9,883 nucleotides of DNA, taken from Gemmatimonadales bacterium. Its GTDB lineage: Bacteria; Gemmatimonadota; Gemmatimonadetes; Gemmatimonadales; GWC2-71-9. A program made the translations under genes and the position numbers. Positions within the stretch are counted from its first letter, which is position 1. Each line of letters starts with the position of its first letter. Positions 1 to 7,167 of this stretch are shown piece by piece. The stretch covers positions 1 to 9,883 of the forward strand of contig JACCRH010000185.1 of NCBI GenBank assembly GCA_013813675.1, given 5' to 3'. Under the pieces are notes generated by a model. It searched no databases. It was given only the letters and a program-made list of their open reading frames with translations, and was not told the DNA's origin.

Positions 1-95
1 GCGGTAAAATCGCTCGCCTTGATCGCGGCGCCCCCGGTGGAGAAGAGCACCGCCGCCGCGGCGAGCTGCAGCCAGGAAGTGGAGCGGGACGACAT
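1..95 (-). CDS. DMT/EamA-family transporter, N-terminal fragment
   Basis: This reading frame starts with ATG at 95 and runs off the left edge; 31 codons are visible. After a short polar N-terminus it has a hydrophobic helix, LAAAAVLFSTGGAAIKAS. That is the look of the first membrane segment of EamA/DMT (drug/metabolite transporter, RhaT-like) proteins, which commonly begin with a stretch like 'LLWSTGGVAIK'. Members have about ten helices, sit in the inner membrane and export or import small metabolites; the substrate cannot be read from this piece. No clear ribosome binding site precedes the ATG, so an upstream start remains possible. The gap to the AI-2E gene upstream is 108 bases with no visible terminator, so the two may be co-transcribed. 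The family call rests on one helix only. Confidence 0.6.
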   Translation of the reverse strand, partial: MSSRSTSWLQLAAAAVLFSTGGAAIKASDFT

Positions 96-203
96 GGCGC
101 GGGAAGATAGCGGCAGGCGACCCCGACCGAACGTCCCAGCCGCACGCCGGCAGCAGCAGCGACCCGGCCCCCTCCAGCACGATGGTAAGCAGCGGTCGCG
201 CCA

Positions 204-1367
204 TCATCCGCTCTCCTCACCCGGCACGCTGACGTCGTCGCCGACCACGTCGCGCACGTACAGCATCTTTACCGGTACCATGACCGTCGCCAACAGCGGC
301 ACGGCCAGGAGCAGGCCCATGAACCCCAGCACCAGGGACAACAGGGCCTGTCCCAGGATCGTGATGACCGGTGGCAGCTCGAGACCTTCCTTCATCAAGA
401 GCGGCTGAAGCACCACGCCTTCCAGTTGCTGAATGGCGACATAGGCCAGGACGACATAGAGCGCCTTGTCGGGCCCGTCCACCAGCGCCATGGCGACCGC
501 AGGCACGGCGGAGACGATCGGCCCCACGTAGGGCACGAACTCCAGCAGTCCCGCGATCACACCGAGCGCGATCGCGGCTTTGACGTCGAGCAGCAGCAGC
601 ACGACCGTGGTCACCGACCCGATGGCCAGCATGGCGATGATCTGCAGAACGAGCCAGCGCCGGAGCGTCGTCGCGGTCGCGCTCAGGACCTCCCCCGCCT
701 TCCGCCTCGCCCGGTGGGGGAAGAGGTGCATCAGACCCCGGTGGTACAGGTCGGGGTCCACGGCCACGAAGATCGCGACGAAGAGGAGGATGATGATCCC
801 CGCCAGCACCGACACGGTGGAGGAAAACACCGAGAAGAAGTGCCGTCCCGCCCCGGCGAGCTGCTGGCTGAGTCCCTCGCGTAGGGTCGTCCCTCCTGCC
901 TCACCGCCCTGCTGGCCGGGCGCCTGCCCCGTCCTGCCCGACTGTCGGCTGGGCTCGGCCTGTGGTCGGGTCGAATCCGAGGGGCCCTGGATGATGTCCG
1001 CCACACCGCCGCCCCGCTCCTGCACCCAGCGCTCCGCGCGGTCGAGCGCCTGGGGCAGCTGCTGGCCCAGCTCGCCGAACTGTTTGCTGATCTGGGGAGC
1101 CACCAGCAGACCGAGACCGGCCAGTGACCCGAAGATCAGCAGCACGATGAGGAGCGCTCCGATTCCGCGTGGGATCCGGAAGCGCTGGAGCCGGTCGACT
1201 CCCGCCGCCAGCGTGATACCGAGCAGGACGCCGAAGAAACCCAGCAGGAAGACCGACCGACCCACCCAGAGCAACTGCAGCGCGACGTAGATGCCGGCCA
1301 CCAGCGCGGCGGCACGCAGAATGTCGCGGGTACGCCAACCGGGGTCGCTGGGCTTGATCGGACTCAT
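204..1367 (-). CDS. AI-2E/PerM family membrane transporter
   Basis: This is a 387-residue integral membrane protein of the AI-2E (PerM/YdiK/TqsA) family, whose members export signals or solutes or act in Na+/H+ antiport; the substrate is not predictable here. Paired hydrophobic segments lie near residues 17-56, another near 70-92, then a soluble region, then segments near 183-203, 238-262, 263-295, 303-323 and 333-363. This is the usual plan, with a large soluble domain after the third helix. The family signature EFVPYVGPI lies at about residues 276-284. The ATG at 1367 is preferred because GAGGA lies about 7 bases upstream and the protein then opens directly into the first helix. The frame is open for 43 more codons, but these are Pro/Arg/Ala-rich and look untranslated. 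An odd Gly/Gln/Ser/Pro-rich stretch fills about residues 126-165. Start confidence is good; exact function is unknown. Confidence 0.9.
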   Translation of the reverse strand: MSPIKPSDPGWRTRDILRAAALVAGIYVALQLLWVGRSVFLLGFFGVLLGITLAAGVDRLQRFRIPRGIGALLIVLLIFGSLAGLGLLVAPQISKQFGELGQQLPQALDRAERWVQERGGGVADIIQGPSDSTRPQAEPSRQSGRTGQAPGQQGGEAGGTTLREGLSQQLAGAGRHFFSVFSSTVSVLAGIIILLFVAIFVAVDPDLYHRGLMHLFPHRARRKAGEVLSATATTLRRWLVLQIIAMLAIGSVTTVVLLLLDVKAAIALGVIAGLLEFVPYVGPIVSAVPAVAMALVDGPDKALYVVLAYVAIQQLEGVVLQPLLMKEGLELPPVITILGQALLSLVLGFMGLLLAVPLLATVMVPVKMLYVRDVVGDDVSVPGEESG

Positions 1368-1503
1368 GTAGGATCCTCGCGATGCGCGCGCTGGGCCATG
1401 TGGGCGGTGAGAAGTGTCCCACCCAGCCGGTGGAGCGGGGAGAGCAGTGCCTAGAGCTCGCTGGGCGGGAGCAATCCGCTTTTCATGCAGCGCCATGAAG
1501 ACC

Positions 1504-2031
1504 CTAGCGGCTCACGACCCCCGGCAGGTCGGTGGTATACACTTCCTCTCGAACGGCGCGAAATCCCCGCTTGAGGTAGTTGGGCAGCGCGGCCGGGTGA
1601 TCCAGCGTACACGTGTGGAGCCACACCCGCTCCGGCTCGAGACCCCAGGCCGTCTCGACCGCCCGAGTCAGAAGATGCCCTCCCCACCCCCGCCCGACGA
1701 ATTCCGGGAGGAGACCGAAGTACGCGATCTCGACGGATCGGTCATCGTGACTCCTGAGCTCGAAGTAGCCCGCCGGCGCCGCCAGGGATGTGACCACCCA
1801 GAGCGACACCGCAGGGTCGGCGAGATGCGCCTCGACCTCGTCGTCGGTCCAGGAGAGCCGGTCGGTCCAGTGGTAAGCCCGTCCGACCTCGGAGTATAAG
1901 TATCTGAAAAAAGATCCCGGGCAGGCCCCCACTCGTTCCAGGTGAGGCGGATCCACCGGCGCCACCGTGGCGCGTAACTCGCTTGGAGACCGCATCTCCA
2001 GGTAAGTGCGGGTGACTTCGACCAGTGCCAT
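1504..2031 (-). CDS. GNAT family N-acetyltransferase
   Basis: This 175-residue cytoplasmic protein belongs to the GNAT superfamily, which moves an acetyl group from acetyl-CoA to an amine. Motif A is clear: a beta strand (VEIAYFGLLPEF, from residue 100) leads into the pyrophosphate-binding loop GRGWGGHLL (about 113-121) and the following helix. A motif-B-like segment follows (VWLHTCTLDHPAALPNYLKRGF, about 136-157), with the typical 'Y-x-K-x-GF' near the end. Length is normal for a single-domain GNAT. The acceptor substrate cannot be inferred. The ATG at 2031 has no visible ribosome binding site, but a TAGAAT hexamer lies about 8 bases before it, which would suit a leaderless transcript; this is a weak inference. 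It lies downstream of the terminator at 2073-2108, so it is probably its own transcription unit, possibly continuing into the AI-2E gene 136 bases further on. Confidence 0.88.
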   Translation of the reverse strand: MALVEVTRTYLEMRSPSELRATVAPVDPPHLERVGACPGSFFRYLYSEVGRAYHWTDRLSWTDDEVEAHLADPAVSLWVVTSLAAPAGYFELRSHDDRSVEIAYFGLLPEFVGRGWGGHLLTRAVETAWGLEPERVWLHTCTLDHPAALPNYLKRGFRAVREEVYTTDLPGVVSR

Positions 2032-2072
2032 GCGGGCATTCTAGCCGTGGCTCAGGGGTCGCGCCATCGGGA

Positions 2073-2108
2073 CAGAACAAAGGCCCCGGCGACATTGCCC
2101 GGGGCCTT
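2073..2108 (-). terminator. Intrinsic terminator after the lipoprotein gene
   Basis: A perfect 10-bp inverted repeat, AAGGCCCCGG and CCGGGGCCTT (arms 2080-2089 and 2099-2108), encloses a 9-base loop. Read on the minus strand, the stem is followed by TTGTTCTG, a T-rich tail in an otherwise GC-rich region. It sits 22 bases beyond the stop codon of the lipoprotein gene, the place expected for its Rho-independent terminator. On the plus strand the stem has no T-run, so termination should be one-directional. It separates the lipoprotein gene from the acetyltransferase gene. Confidence 0.8.
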
Positions 2109-2130
2109 CGTCCTGAGGTACAGCCAGCGG

Positions 2131-2610
2131 TTACTGAGCGGTCGGATCGGTGCTGTCCGCCGGCATATTGGGATCAGCCGGTGCGTTCGGATCGGCCGGC
2201 ACCGTCGGATCGGCTGGCACGGTCGGATCAGTTGGGGTCGTCGAGCTGGTGTCGACGCCCGCCGAGCTCGGGTCCGGAGAATACGCGCCGGTGTCCGGCA
2301 GGGTAGTCGTGGTGTCAGTGCCCATGCCGCTATCCATGCCCGAGGTGTCGGGAACGGCGTCGCTCGGGGTGGGGTACTGCCCCACGGTCGTGTCGGTCGG
2401 CGTGGTCGGAGTCAACGCCGTATCGGTCGGCTCGGCATTGACATCGCCAGTGGTGCTGGTGGTATCCCACGTCCCGGTGGAGGTATCCACCTCGGTGGTC
2501 ACTGCCGTGGTGTCGTCCCCGCGATCCGGGGCCGCGCCCACGTCTTCGTCACTGCGGTTGGCGCACGCCGCAAAAGTGGCGGCGGCAGCCAGGATCCATA
2601 GAGTCTTCAT
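2131..2610 (-). CDS. Thr/Asp/Pro-rich repeat lipoprotein, unknown function
   Basis: A 159-residue predicted exported lipoprotein. It starts at the ATG at 2610, behind AGGGGAG about 8 bases upstream. The first 16 residues form a short type-II signal peptide, MKTLWILAAAATFAAC, with Cys16 as the likely lipidated residue; the lipobox is not ideal because Phe is at -3. The mature part has almost no hydrophobic residues and is dominated by Thr, Asp, Ser, Pro and Gly, so it should be disordered and acidic. The C-terminus carries a six-residue repeat: TVPADP twice, then NAPADP, NMPADS. No enzyme or binding motif is visible and I do not recognise the family. The frame extends 28 codons further upstream, but that part lacks a signal peptide and is unlikely to be translated. 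It may be a surface linker or spacer protein. The 139-base gap to the synthetase gene upstream could hold its promoter; I see no convincing -35/-10 pair. Confidence 0.75.
   Translation of the reverse strand: MKTLWILAAAATFAACANRSDEDVGAAPDRGDDTTAVTTEVDTSTGTWDTTSTTGDVNAEPTDTALTPTTPTDTTVGQYPTPSDAVPDTSGMDSGMGTDTTTTLPDTGAYSPDPSSAGVDTSSTTPTDPTVPADPTVPADPNAPADPNMPADSTDPTAQ
2153..2242 (-). repeat. Five degenerate 18-bp tandem repeats in the lipoprotein gene
   Basis: On the plus strand, units of 18 bases begin at 2153, 2171, 2189, 2207 and 2225; the last four share the start GGATC. They encode the six-residue period TVPADP / NAPADP / NMPADS. Units 2189-2206 and 2207-2224 are almost identical, while the outer units have drifted. 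This is consistent with slippage-type expansion within a low-complexity coding region. Confidence 0.8.
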
Positions 2611-2749
2611 AGCGTTGCTCCCCTGAGTCAACGAAGTCATGCCCGGTCCAGGTGTTGGCTGACCTACACTGCCGGACGCGGGCCACGGTATCACAATCGT
2701 TCGCGGGACCTAACCTAACGCTCGGAATCAGGCCGTACTAGGTCATGGA

Positions 2750-4777
2750 TCACACTTCTCCTGGCCTCCGCGGCTGGCGCAGCTCCGGGAGGTCCTGGAA
2801 CAACTCGAGGGCCCCTGGATTGGCCAGGGCCTCCAGGTTCGTTACCGAACGGCCGTGGATCACCTCCCGGACGGCGAGCTCGGTGATCTTGCCGCTGATG
2901 GTTCGGGGGAGGTCGGAAACCTGGACGATTCGCTTTGGGACGTGGTGAGGGCTGGCATGCTCCCTGATCCGGCGGTTTATGCGGTCACGTAAGGACTCGT
3001 CCAGGTCGATGCCGGGCCGGAGCCGGACGAACAGGACCACCCGCACGTCGCCCTCCCACTCCTGACCCACCACGAGGCTCTCGATCACTTCCGGGAGCTG
3101 CTCGACCTGGCGGTAGATTTCCGCCGTGCCGATGCGGACGCCGCCAGGGTTGAGGGTGGCGTCGCTCCGTCCGGTGATTACCAGCCCGTCATGCTCGGTC
3201 AGTCGCGCCCAATCGCCGTGCCGCCAGACGCCAGGGAAATGGTCGAAGTAGGCGGCGCGGTACTTGGAGCCGTCCGCGTCGTTCCAGAAGGCGAGCGGCA
3301 TGCTGGGGAACGGCCGGGTGCACACCAGCTCACCGTCACGCTCCCGTACCGGCCGGCCACCCTCGTCGAAAATCTCGACCGCCATGCCGAGCCCCCGGGT
3401 CTGCAGCTCGCCCTGCCACACGGGCCCGGTCGGATTACCCAGCGCGAAGCAGGAGATGATGTCGGTGCCGCCACTGATGCTCGCGAGGTGGAGGTCGGAC
3501 TTGATGTCCCGGTAGACATACTCGAAGCCGGAGGGGGCGAGCGAGCTTCCGGTGGACAGTATGGTGCGAAGCGCGGACACGTCGTGGGTCCGGCCGGGGC
3601 GCAGCCCCTCCTTTTCCGCCAGGGCGAGGTACTTGGCGCTGGTGCCGAAGACGGTGACGCGCTCGCCCGCCACCACGTCCCAGAGCACGGTGGCGGGCGC
3701 CAGCGGGGCGCCGTCGAACAGTACCACGGTGGCGCCCACGGCCAGACTCGACACCAGCCAGTTCCACATCATCCACCCGCAGGTGGTGAAGTAGAGGATC
3801 CGGTCGTCCCGGGTCAGGTCGGTGTGCAGCACCAGCTCCTTGAGATGCTGGAGCAAAGTCCCGCCGGCGCCGTGGACCATGCACTTGGGGAGACCGGTGG
3901 TGCCGGAGGAGTACATGATGTAGAGCGGATGATCGAACGGAAAACGGCGGAACAGCTTGCCCCGAGCTGTTCCGCCGTTCCGCCCTTCAACCCAGTCGCC
4001 CCAAAGAACCGCGTTCTCGACCCCGCCGATCTCCGGCCGGCGGCTCAGGTACGGCACGACCACTACGCGCTCGATCGAGGGAATCCGCTGGCGCACCTCA
4101 CGCACCCGGGCCAGTGAATCGATCTGCTTCCCGGCGTAGAGATACCCGTCGGCACAGACCAGCACCCGGGGCTGGATCTGGCCGAACCGGTCGAGCACTC
4201 CGTTGGCACCGAAGTCGGGAGAACATGACGACCAGATTCCGCCGAGGCTCGCCGTGGCCAGCATGGCGATCACCGTCTCCGGCAGGTTGGGCAGGAATCC
4301 CGCGACCCGATCCCCCGGCCCGATTCCCTCCGCCCGCAATGCGTCGGCCGCCGCCGCGACTTCGGCCTGGAGCTCCCGAAAGCTGAGTGACCGCTGGCGC
4401 CCGCGCTCGTTCCAGAACACCAGCGCCGGCCGGTCGTCGCCGAATCGCAGGAGGTTCTCCGCGAAGTTGAGCCGCGATCCGACGAACCATCGCGGGCCCG
4501 ACACGGGGTCCGGTGGGGCCATGCGCTCGAGGCCGATCACCACCTCGTCCCAAGGCGATTCGCCGGCGCGCTCCTCGCACACCACCCCGCAGTACGCCCA
4601 GACCTCAGGCCAGAAGGTGTCCGGGCGTTCTCTGGACCAGCGATAGAGGGAGGGAAAGTCGGCGACCGCTTCGGCGCCGGCCGGCCGGCGCTCGAGGATA
4701 CGCTGCAGAAATGCCGTCAGATTGGCGCGGCGCACCCGCTCCGGGCTCGGAGCCCAGATCGGACCCTCGGAGCTCAA
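2750..4777 (-). CDS. aacS: Acetoacetyl-CoA synthetase (acetoacetate-CoA ligase)
   Basis: This 675-residue cytoplasmic enzyme activates acetoacetate with ATP and CoA to acetoacetyl-CoA, AMP and PPi. It belongs to the ANL (AMP-binding) superfamily, close to acetyl-CoA synthetase. The N-terminus GPIWAPSPERV matches the typical AacS opening 'LWxPSxERV'. The ATP-binding loop SGTTGLPK is at residues 291-298 and SGGTD near 437. GRSDATLNPGGVRIGTAEIY is an AacS-like hinge region around Asp539. The C-terminal SGKITE contains the catalytic, often acetylation-regulated Lys at about 630. No ATG or GTG fits; TTG at 4777 gives a family-like start and overlaps the TGA of the upstream dioxygenase gene (TTGA), implying translational coupling. 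The frame continues 156 codons upstream, but that part lies over the dioxygenase gene and is not protein-like. In this operon it most likely recovers the acetoacetate released by homogentisate breakdown. Confidence 0.93.
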   Translation of the reverse strand: MSSEGPIWAPSPERVRRANLTAFLQRILERRPAGAEAVADFPSLYRWSRERPDTFWPEVWAYCGVVCEERAGESPWDEVVIGLERMAPPDPVSGPRWFVGSRLNFAENLLRFGDDRPALVFWNERGRQRSLSFRELQAEVAAAADALRAEGIGPGDRVAGFLPNLPETVIAMLATASLGGIWSSCSPDFGANGVLDRFGQIQPRVLVCADGYLYAGKQIDSLARVREVRQRIPSIERVVVVPYLSRRPEIGGVENAVLWGDWVEGRNGGTARGKLFRRFPFDHPLYIMYSSGTTGLPKCMVHGAGGTLLQHLKELVLHTDLTRDDRILYFTTCGWMMWNWLVSSLAVGATVVLFDGAPLAPATVLWDVVAGERVTVFGTSAKYLALAEKEGLRPGRTHDVSALRTILSTGSSLAPSGFEYVYRDIKSDLHLASISGGTDIISCFALGNPTGPVWQGELQTRGLGMAVEIFDEGGRPVRERDGELVCTRPFPSMPLAFWNDADGSKYRAAYFDHFPGVWRHGDWARLTEHDGLVITGRSDATLNPGGVRIGTAEIYRQVEQLPEVIESLVVGQEWEGDVRVVLFVRLRPGIDLDESLRDRINRRIREHASPHHVPKRIVQVSDLPRTISGKITELAVREVIHGRSVTNLEALANPGALELFQDLPELRQPRRPGEV

Positions 4778-5967
4778 CTCGTCGGCGGGTTGAACTGCGC
4801 GTGCTGGGCGTCCAGCCACGACTTGTGATAGTCGGCGTCTTCGAGCGGAAGCGCCGGCTTGGCCACCTTGAGGGGGCGGAAGGTATCCATCATCACGGCA
4901 AGCTCCTCGGTGTACTTGGCGCCGATGCTGGCCTCGGCGCGGCCGGGATGGGGGCCGTGGGGAATGCCGTCGGGATGATGGGTGATGCTGCCGAACTCGA
5001 TTCCTTTGCGGCTCATGAACTCGCTGGAGGCATAGTAGAGCACCTCGTCCGAATCCACGTTGCTGTGATTGTAGGGCGCAGGCACCGCCTCGGGGTGAAA
5101 GTCGTAGGGGCGGGGACAGAAGCTGCACACCACGAACCCATCGCCCTGGAAGGTCTGGTGCACCGGCGGCGGCTGGTGCACCCGGCCCACGATCGGCTCG
5201 AAGTCGTGGATGTTGAAGGCCCAGGGGTAGAAATAGCCGTCCCAACCGACCACGTCGAAGGGATGGTGGTCGAGGATGATCTCGTTCAGTCCGTCGTACT
5301 GTTTGACCAGGATGGGGAAGTCGCCCTTCTCGTCGTGGGTGCGCAGCGCCGACGGGCGCCGGATATCGCGCTCGCTGTAGGGGGCGCCCTCGATCAGTTG
5401 GCCGAACTCGTTGCGGTACCGCTTGGGCCAGCGCACGTGGCCCCGGCTCTCCATGACCAGGAGCTTGGTCTGCTCGCCGGCCAGATCGAGCCGCCAGCGA
5501 TGCATGATGCCCCGGTGGATGATCAGGTAATCTCCTTCGTGAAACGGTAGATCGCCGAACACCGATTCGAGCGTGCCGCTGCCCTTGCTGACGTAGACCA
5601 GCTCGTCGCCCTGGGCGTTGCGGTAGAAGTGGGCGTCATTCTCGTCGGGCTCGACGTAGAGCATCGCCACTTCATTGTTGAACAGCAGGGGGACTCGATC
5701 GAGCGTCGGGCTGCCGCCCCGCTTCACCTGGGAGGTGCGGAAGTGCCGGTGGCGAAGAGTCTGGTCGGGGTCGGCCTCGTATCTGGTTTCCCTGAGCCGC
5801 CGGGCCGATTTCACCGTGGTTGGCGGATGCACGTGATAGAGCAGCGAGGCGGTGCCGGTGAACCCCTCGTGCCCCATCAGCTCCTCGGCGTAGATCCCGC
5901 CGTCCGGCTTGCGGAACGCGATGTGCCGCTTCCGAGGGATCGAGCCGACGGTGTGGTAGATTGGCAT
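4774..5967 (-). CDS. hmgA: Homogentisate 1,2-dioxygenase
   Basis: This 397-residue Fe(II) enzyme opens the ring of homogentisate with O2 to give maleylacetoacetate, the committed step of tyrosine breakdown. The N-terminus (GSIPRKRHIAFRKPDGG, then EELMGHEGF) and the block PYNHSNVDSDEVLYY followed by GIPHGPHPG are characteristic of the bacterial branch of the family. The likely iron ligands are His301, Glu308 and His337 in these blocks. The protein is shorter than the human enzyme (about 445 residues), which I take as normal for this branch. The ATG at 5967 shares its A with the TAA of the upstream gene (TAATG) and has AGAGGA about 8 bases upstream, so both coupling and direct initiation are plausible. 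Its stop overlaps the TTG start of the synthetase gene. Family identification is very secure. Confidence 0.96.
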   Translation of the reverse strand: MPIYHTVGSIPRKRHIAFRKPDGGIYAEELMGHEGFTGTASLLYHVHPPTTVKSARRLRETRYEADPDQTLRHRHFRTSQVKRGGSPTLDRVPLLFNNEVAMLYVEPDENDAHFYRNAQGDELVYVSKGSGTLESVFGDLPFHEGDYLIIHRGIMHRWRLDLAGEQTKLLVMESRGHVRWPKRYRNEFGQLIEGAPYSERDIRRPSALRTHDEKGDFPILVKQYDGLNEIILDHHPFDVVGWDGYFYPWAFNIHDFEPIVGRVHQPPPVHQTFQGDGFVVCSFCPRPYDFHPEAVPAPYNHSNVDSDEVLYYASSEFMSRKGIEFGSITHHPDGIPHGPHPGRAEASIGAKYTEELAVMMDTFRPLKVAKPALPLEDADYHKSWLDAQHAQFNPPTS

Positions 5968-7091
5968 TAGAGATTTCCTCTGAGCTCCTGCTCTCGCTCG
6001 ATCGCCTCGAACAGGGCCTTGAAGTTGCCCTTGCCGAAGCTGCGGGCGCCTTTGCGCTGAATGATCTCGTAGAACAGCGTCGGCCGGTCCTGCACCGGCT
6101 TGGTGAAGATCTGCAGCAGGTACCCGTCCGGGTCGCGGTCCACCAGGATGCCGAGCTCGGCGAGAGTGTCCACCGGCTCGTCGATCCGGCCCACCCGGCC
6201 CTGCAGCTCGGCGTAGTACGTGCTCGGCACCCGAAGGAACTCCACCCCCCGGTCCCGGAGCGCCGTCACCGTCTCGATGATGTCGTCGGTGGCGATCGCC
6301 AGGTGCTGGACGCCGGGCCCGCGGTAAAACTCCAGATACTCGTCGATCTGGGACTTCTTCTTTCCCTGCGCCGGCTCGTTGATGGGGAACTTGATCCGCT
6401 CGTTCCCGCTGGCCACCACCTTCGACATCAGAGAGCTGTACTCGGTCGAGATGTCCTTGTCGTCGAACGAGATCAGGTTGCGGAAACCCATCACGTCCTC
6501 GTAGAACTTGACCCAGGTGTTCATCCGGCCCAGCTCGACGTTGCCGACGCAGTGGTCAACGTGCTGCAGGCCGACCGGCCCCGGATCGTAGCGGCTCTCG
6601 ACCGGCCGAAACCCGGGGAGGAAGGCGCCCCGGTAATTGCGCCGCTCGACCAGGCTGTGGATCGTGTCGCCGTAGGTGTGGATCGCGGCGATGATGACCG
6701 CGCCGCCTTCGTCCCGCAGCTCCACCGGTTCCTGTGCCGGACGCGCGCCGCGCTCCACCGCGAGCGCGAACGCTTCGCGCGCGTTGTCCACCCAGAGCGC
6801 GATGTCGCGTACCCCGTCGCCGTGACGGGTCACGTGATCGGCGATGGGGTGCTCGGGCGTGAGAGCGGAGGTCAGCACCAGCCGGACTTTATTCTGCTGG
6901 AGCAGATAGCTGGCACGGTCCCGGGTCCCGGTCTCGGGGCCCCGGTAGGCCAGCAGCTGGTAGCCGAAGGCCGAGCGGTAGTATTGGGCGGCCTGCTTGG
7001 CATTGCCGACGAAGAACTCTACGAAGTCGGTGCCGTTGATCGGAAAGGTGTCGGTCGCCTCGCTGGCGACGGCGATCGTGTCGGTCTGCAT
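5967..7091 (-). CDS. hpd: 4-hydroxyphenylpyruvate dioxygenase
   Basis: This 374-residue Fe(II) enzyme converts 4-hydroxyphenylpyruvate and O2 to homogentisate and CO2, the step after tyrosine transamination. It has two VOC (vicinal oxygen chelate) halves, roughly residues 15-140 and 170-345. The three metal ligands are visible: His180 in QHVDHCV, His263 in VQHLAIAT and Glu342 in LFYEIIQRKG. The C-terminal helix FGKGNFKALFEAIE, which closes over the active site, is present. The ATG at 7091 is chosen because AGGGGGA lies about 4 bases upstream; the frame opens 24 codons earlier, but those residues lack family resemblance. It is the first gene of the coupled operon with hmgA and aacS. The 76-base gap before it contains an AT-rich patch on the minus strand (TTATTTT, about 7134-7140) that could be part of a promoter, with only a poor -35 match. 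Confidence 0.96.
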   Translation of the reverse strand: MQTDTIAVASEATDTFPINGTDFVEFFVGNAKQAAQYYRSAFGYQLLAYRGPETGTRDRASYLLQQNKVRLVLTSALTPEHPIADHVTRHGDGVRDIALWVDNAREAFALAVERGARPAQEPVELRDEGGAVIIAAIHTYGDTIHSLVERRNYRGAFLPGFRPVESRYDPGPVGLQHVDHCVGNVELGRMNTWVKFYEDVMGFRNLISFDDKDISTEYSSLMSKVVASGNERIKFPINEPAQGKKKSQIDEYLEFYRGPGVQHLAIATDDIIETVTALRDRGVEFLRVPSTYYAELQGRVGRIDEPVDTLAELGILVDRDPDGYLLQIFTKPVQDRPTLFYEIIQRKGARSFGKGNFKALFEAIEREQELRGNL

Positions 7092-7167
7092 TGGTCCCCC
7101 TGACCCCGGGTGGCCGTTCAGTGCGTCAGCCGGAAAATAACGTTGATCGGGACTGGTCACCACGGCG

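Noticed and set aside
1..207. A minus-strand frame from ATG 207 overlapping the AI-2E stop as ATGA, open to the left edge.
   Set aside because: The overlap looks like coupling, but the encoded chain is Arg/Gly-rich and resembles nothing; the frame starting at 95 gives a clear DMT-type first helix over the same bases.
1368..1496. A 43-codon N-terminal extension of the AI-2E protein, from ATG 1496.
   Set aside because: There is no ribosome binding site at 1496 and the extension is low-similarity Pro/Ala/Arg-rich sequence; ATG 1367 has a good GAGGA and a normal family start.
1482..1499. A 6-bp hairpin (TTCATG, 6-base loop, CATGAA) after the acetyltransferase gene.
   Set aside because: The stem is short and no T-run follows on the minus strand, so it does not qualify as a terminator.
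2150..2626. A plus-strand open frame opposite the lipoprotein gene, with a Val/Ser/Gly-rich repetitive product.
   Set aside because: It is the complement of the Thr/Asp/Pro repeats; the minus-strand frame has a signal peptide, ribosome binding site and a terminator.
2611..2749. A possible promoter for the lipoprotein gene (repeated TTAGGT and a TGATAC hexamer).
   Set aside because: Spacing between the elements is 14 or 19 bases and both hexamers match poorly, so I do not call it.
4778..5245. An in-frame 156-codon extension at the N-terminus of the acetoacetyl-CoA synthetase.
   Set aside because: It overlaps hmgA in another frame, is Arg/Pro/Gly-rich without family similarity, and the family N-terminus begins right after the TTG at 4777.
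5961..7103. A 380-codon open frame on the plus strand opposite hpd.
   Set aside because: It is an antisense shadow caused by codon bias; the minus-strand protein has intact metal ligands and family motifs.
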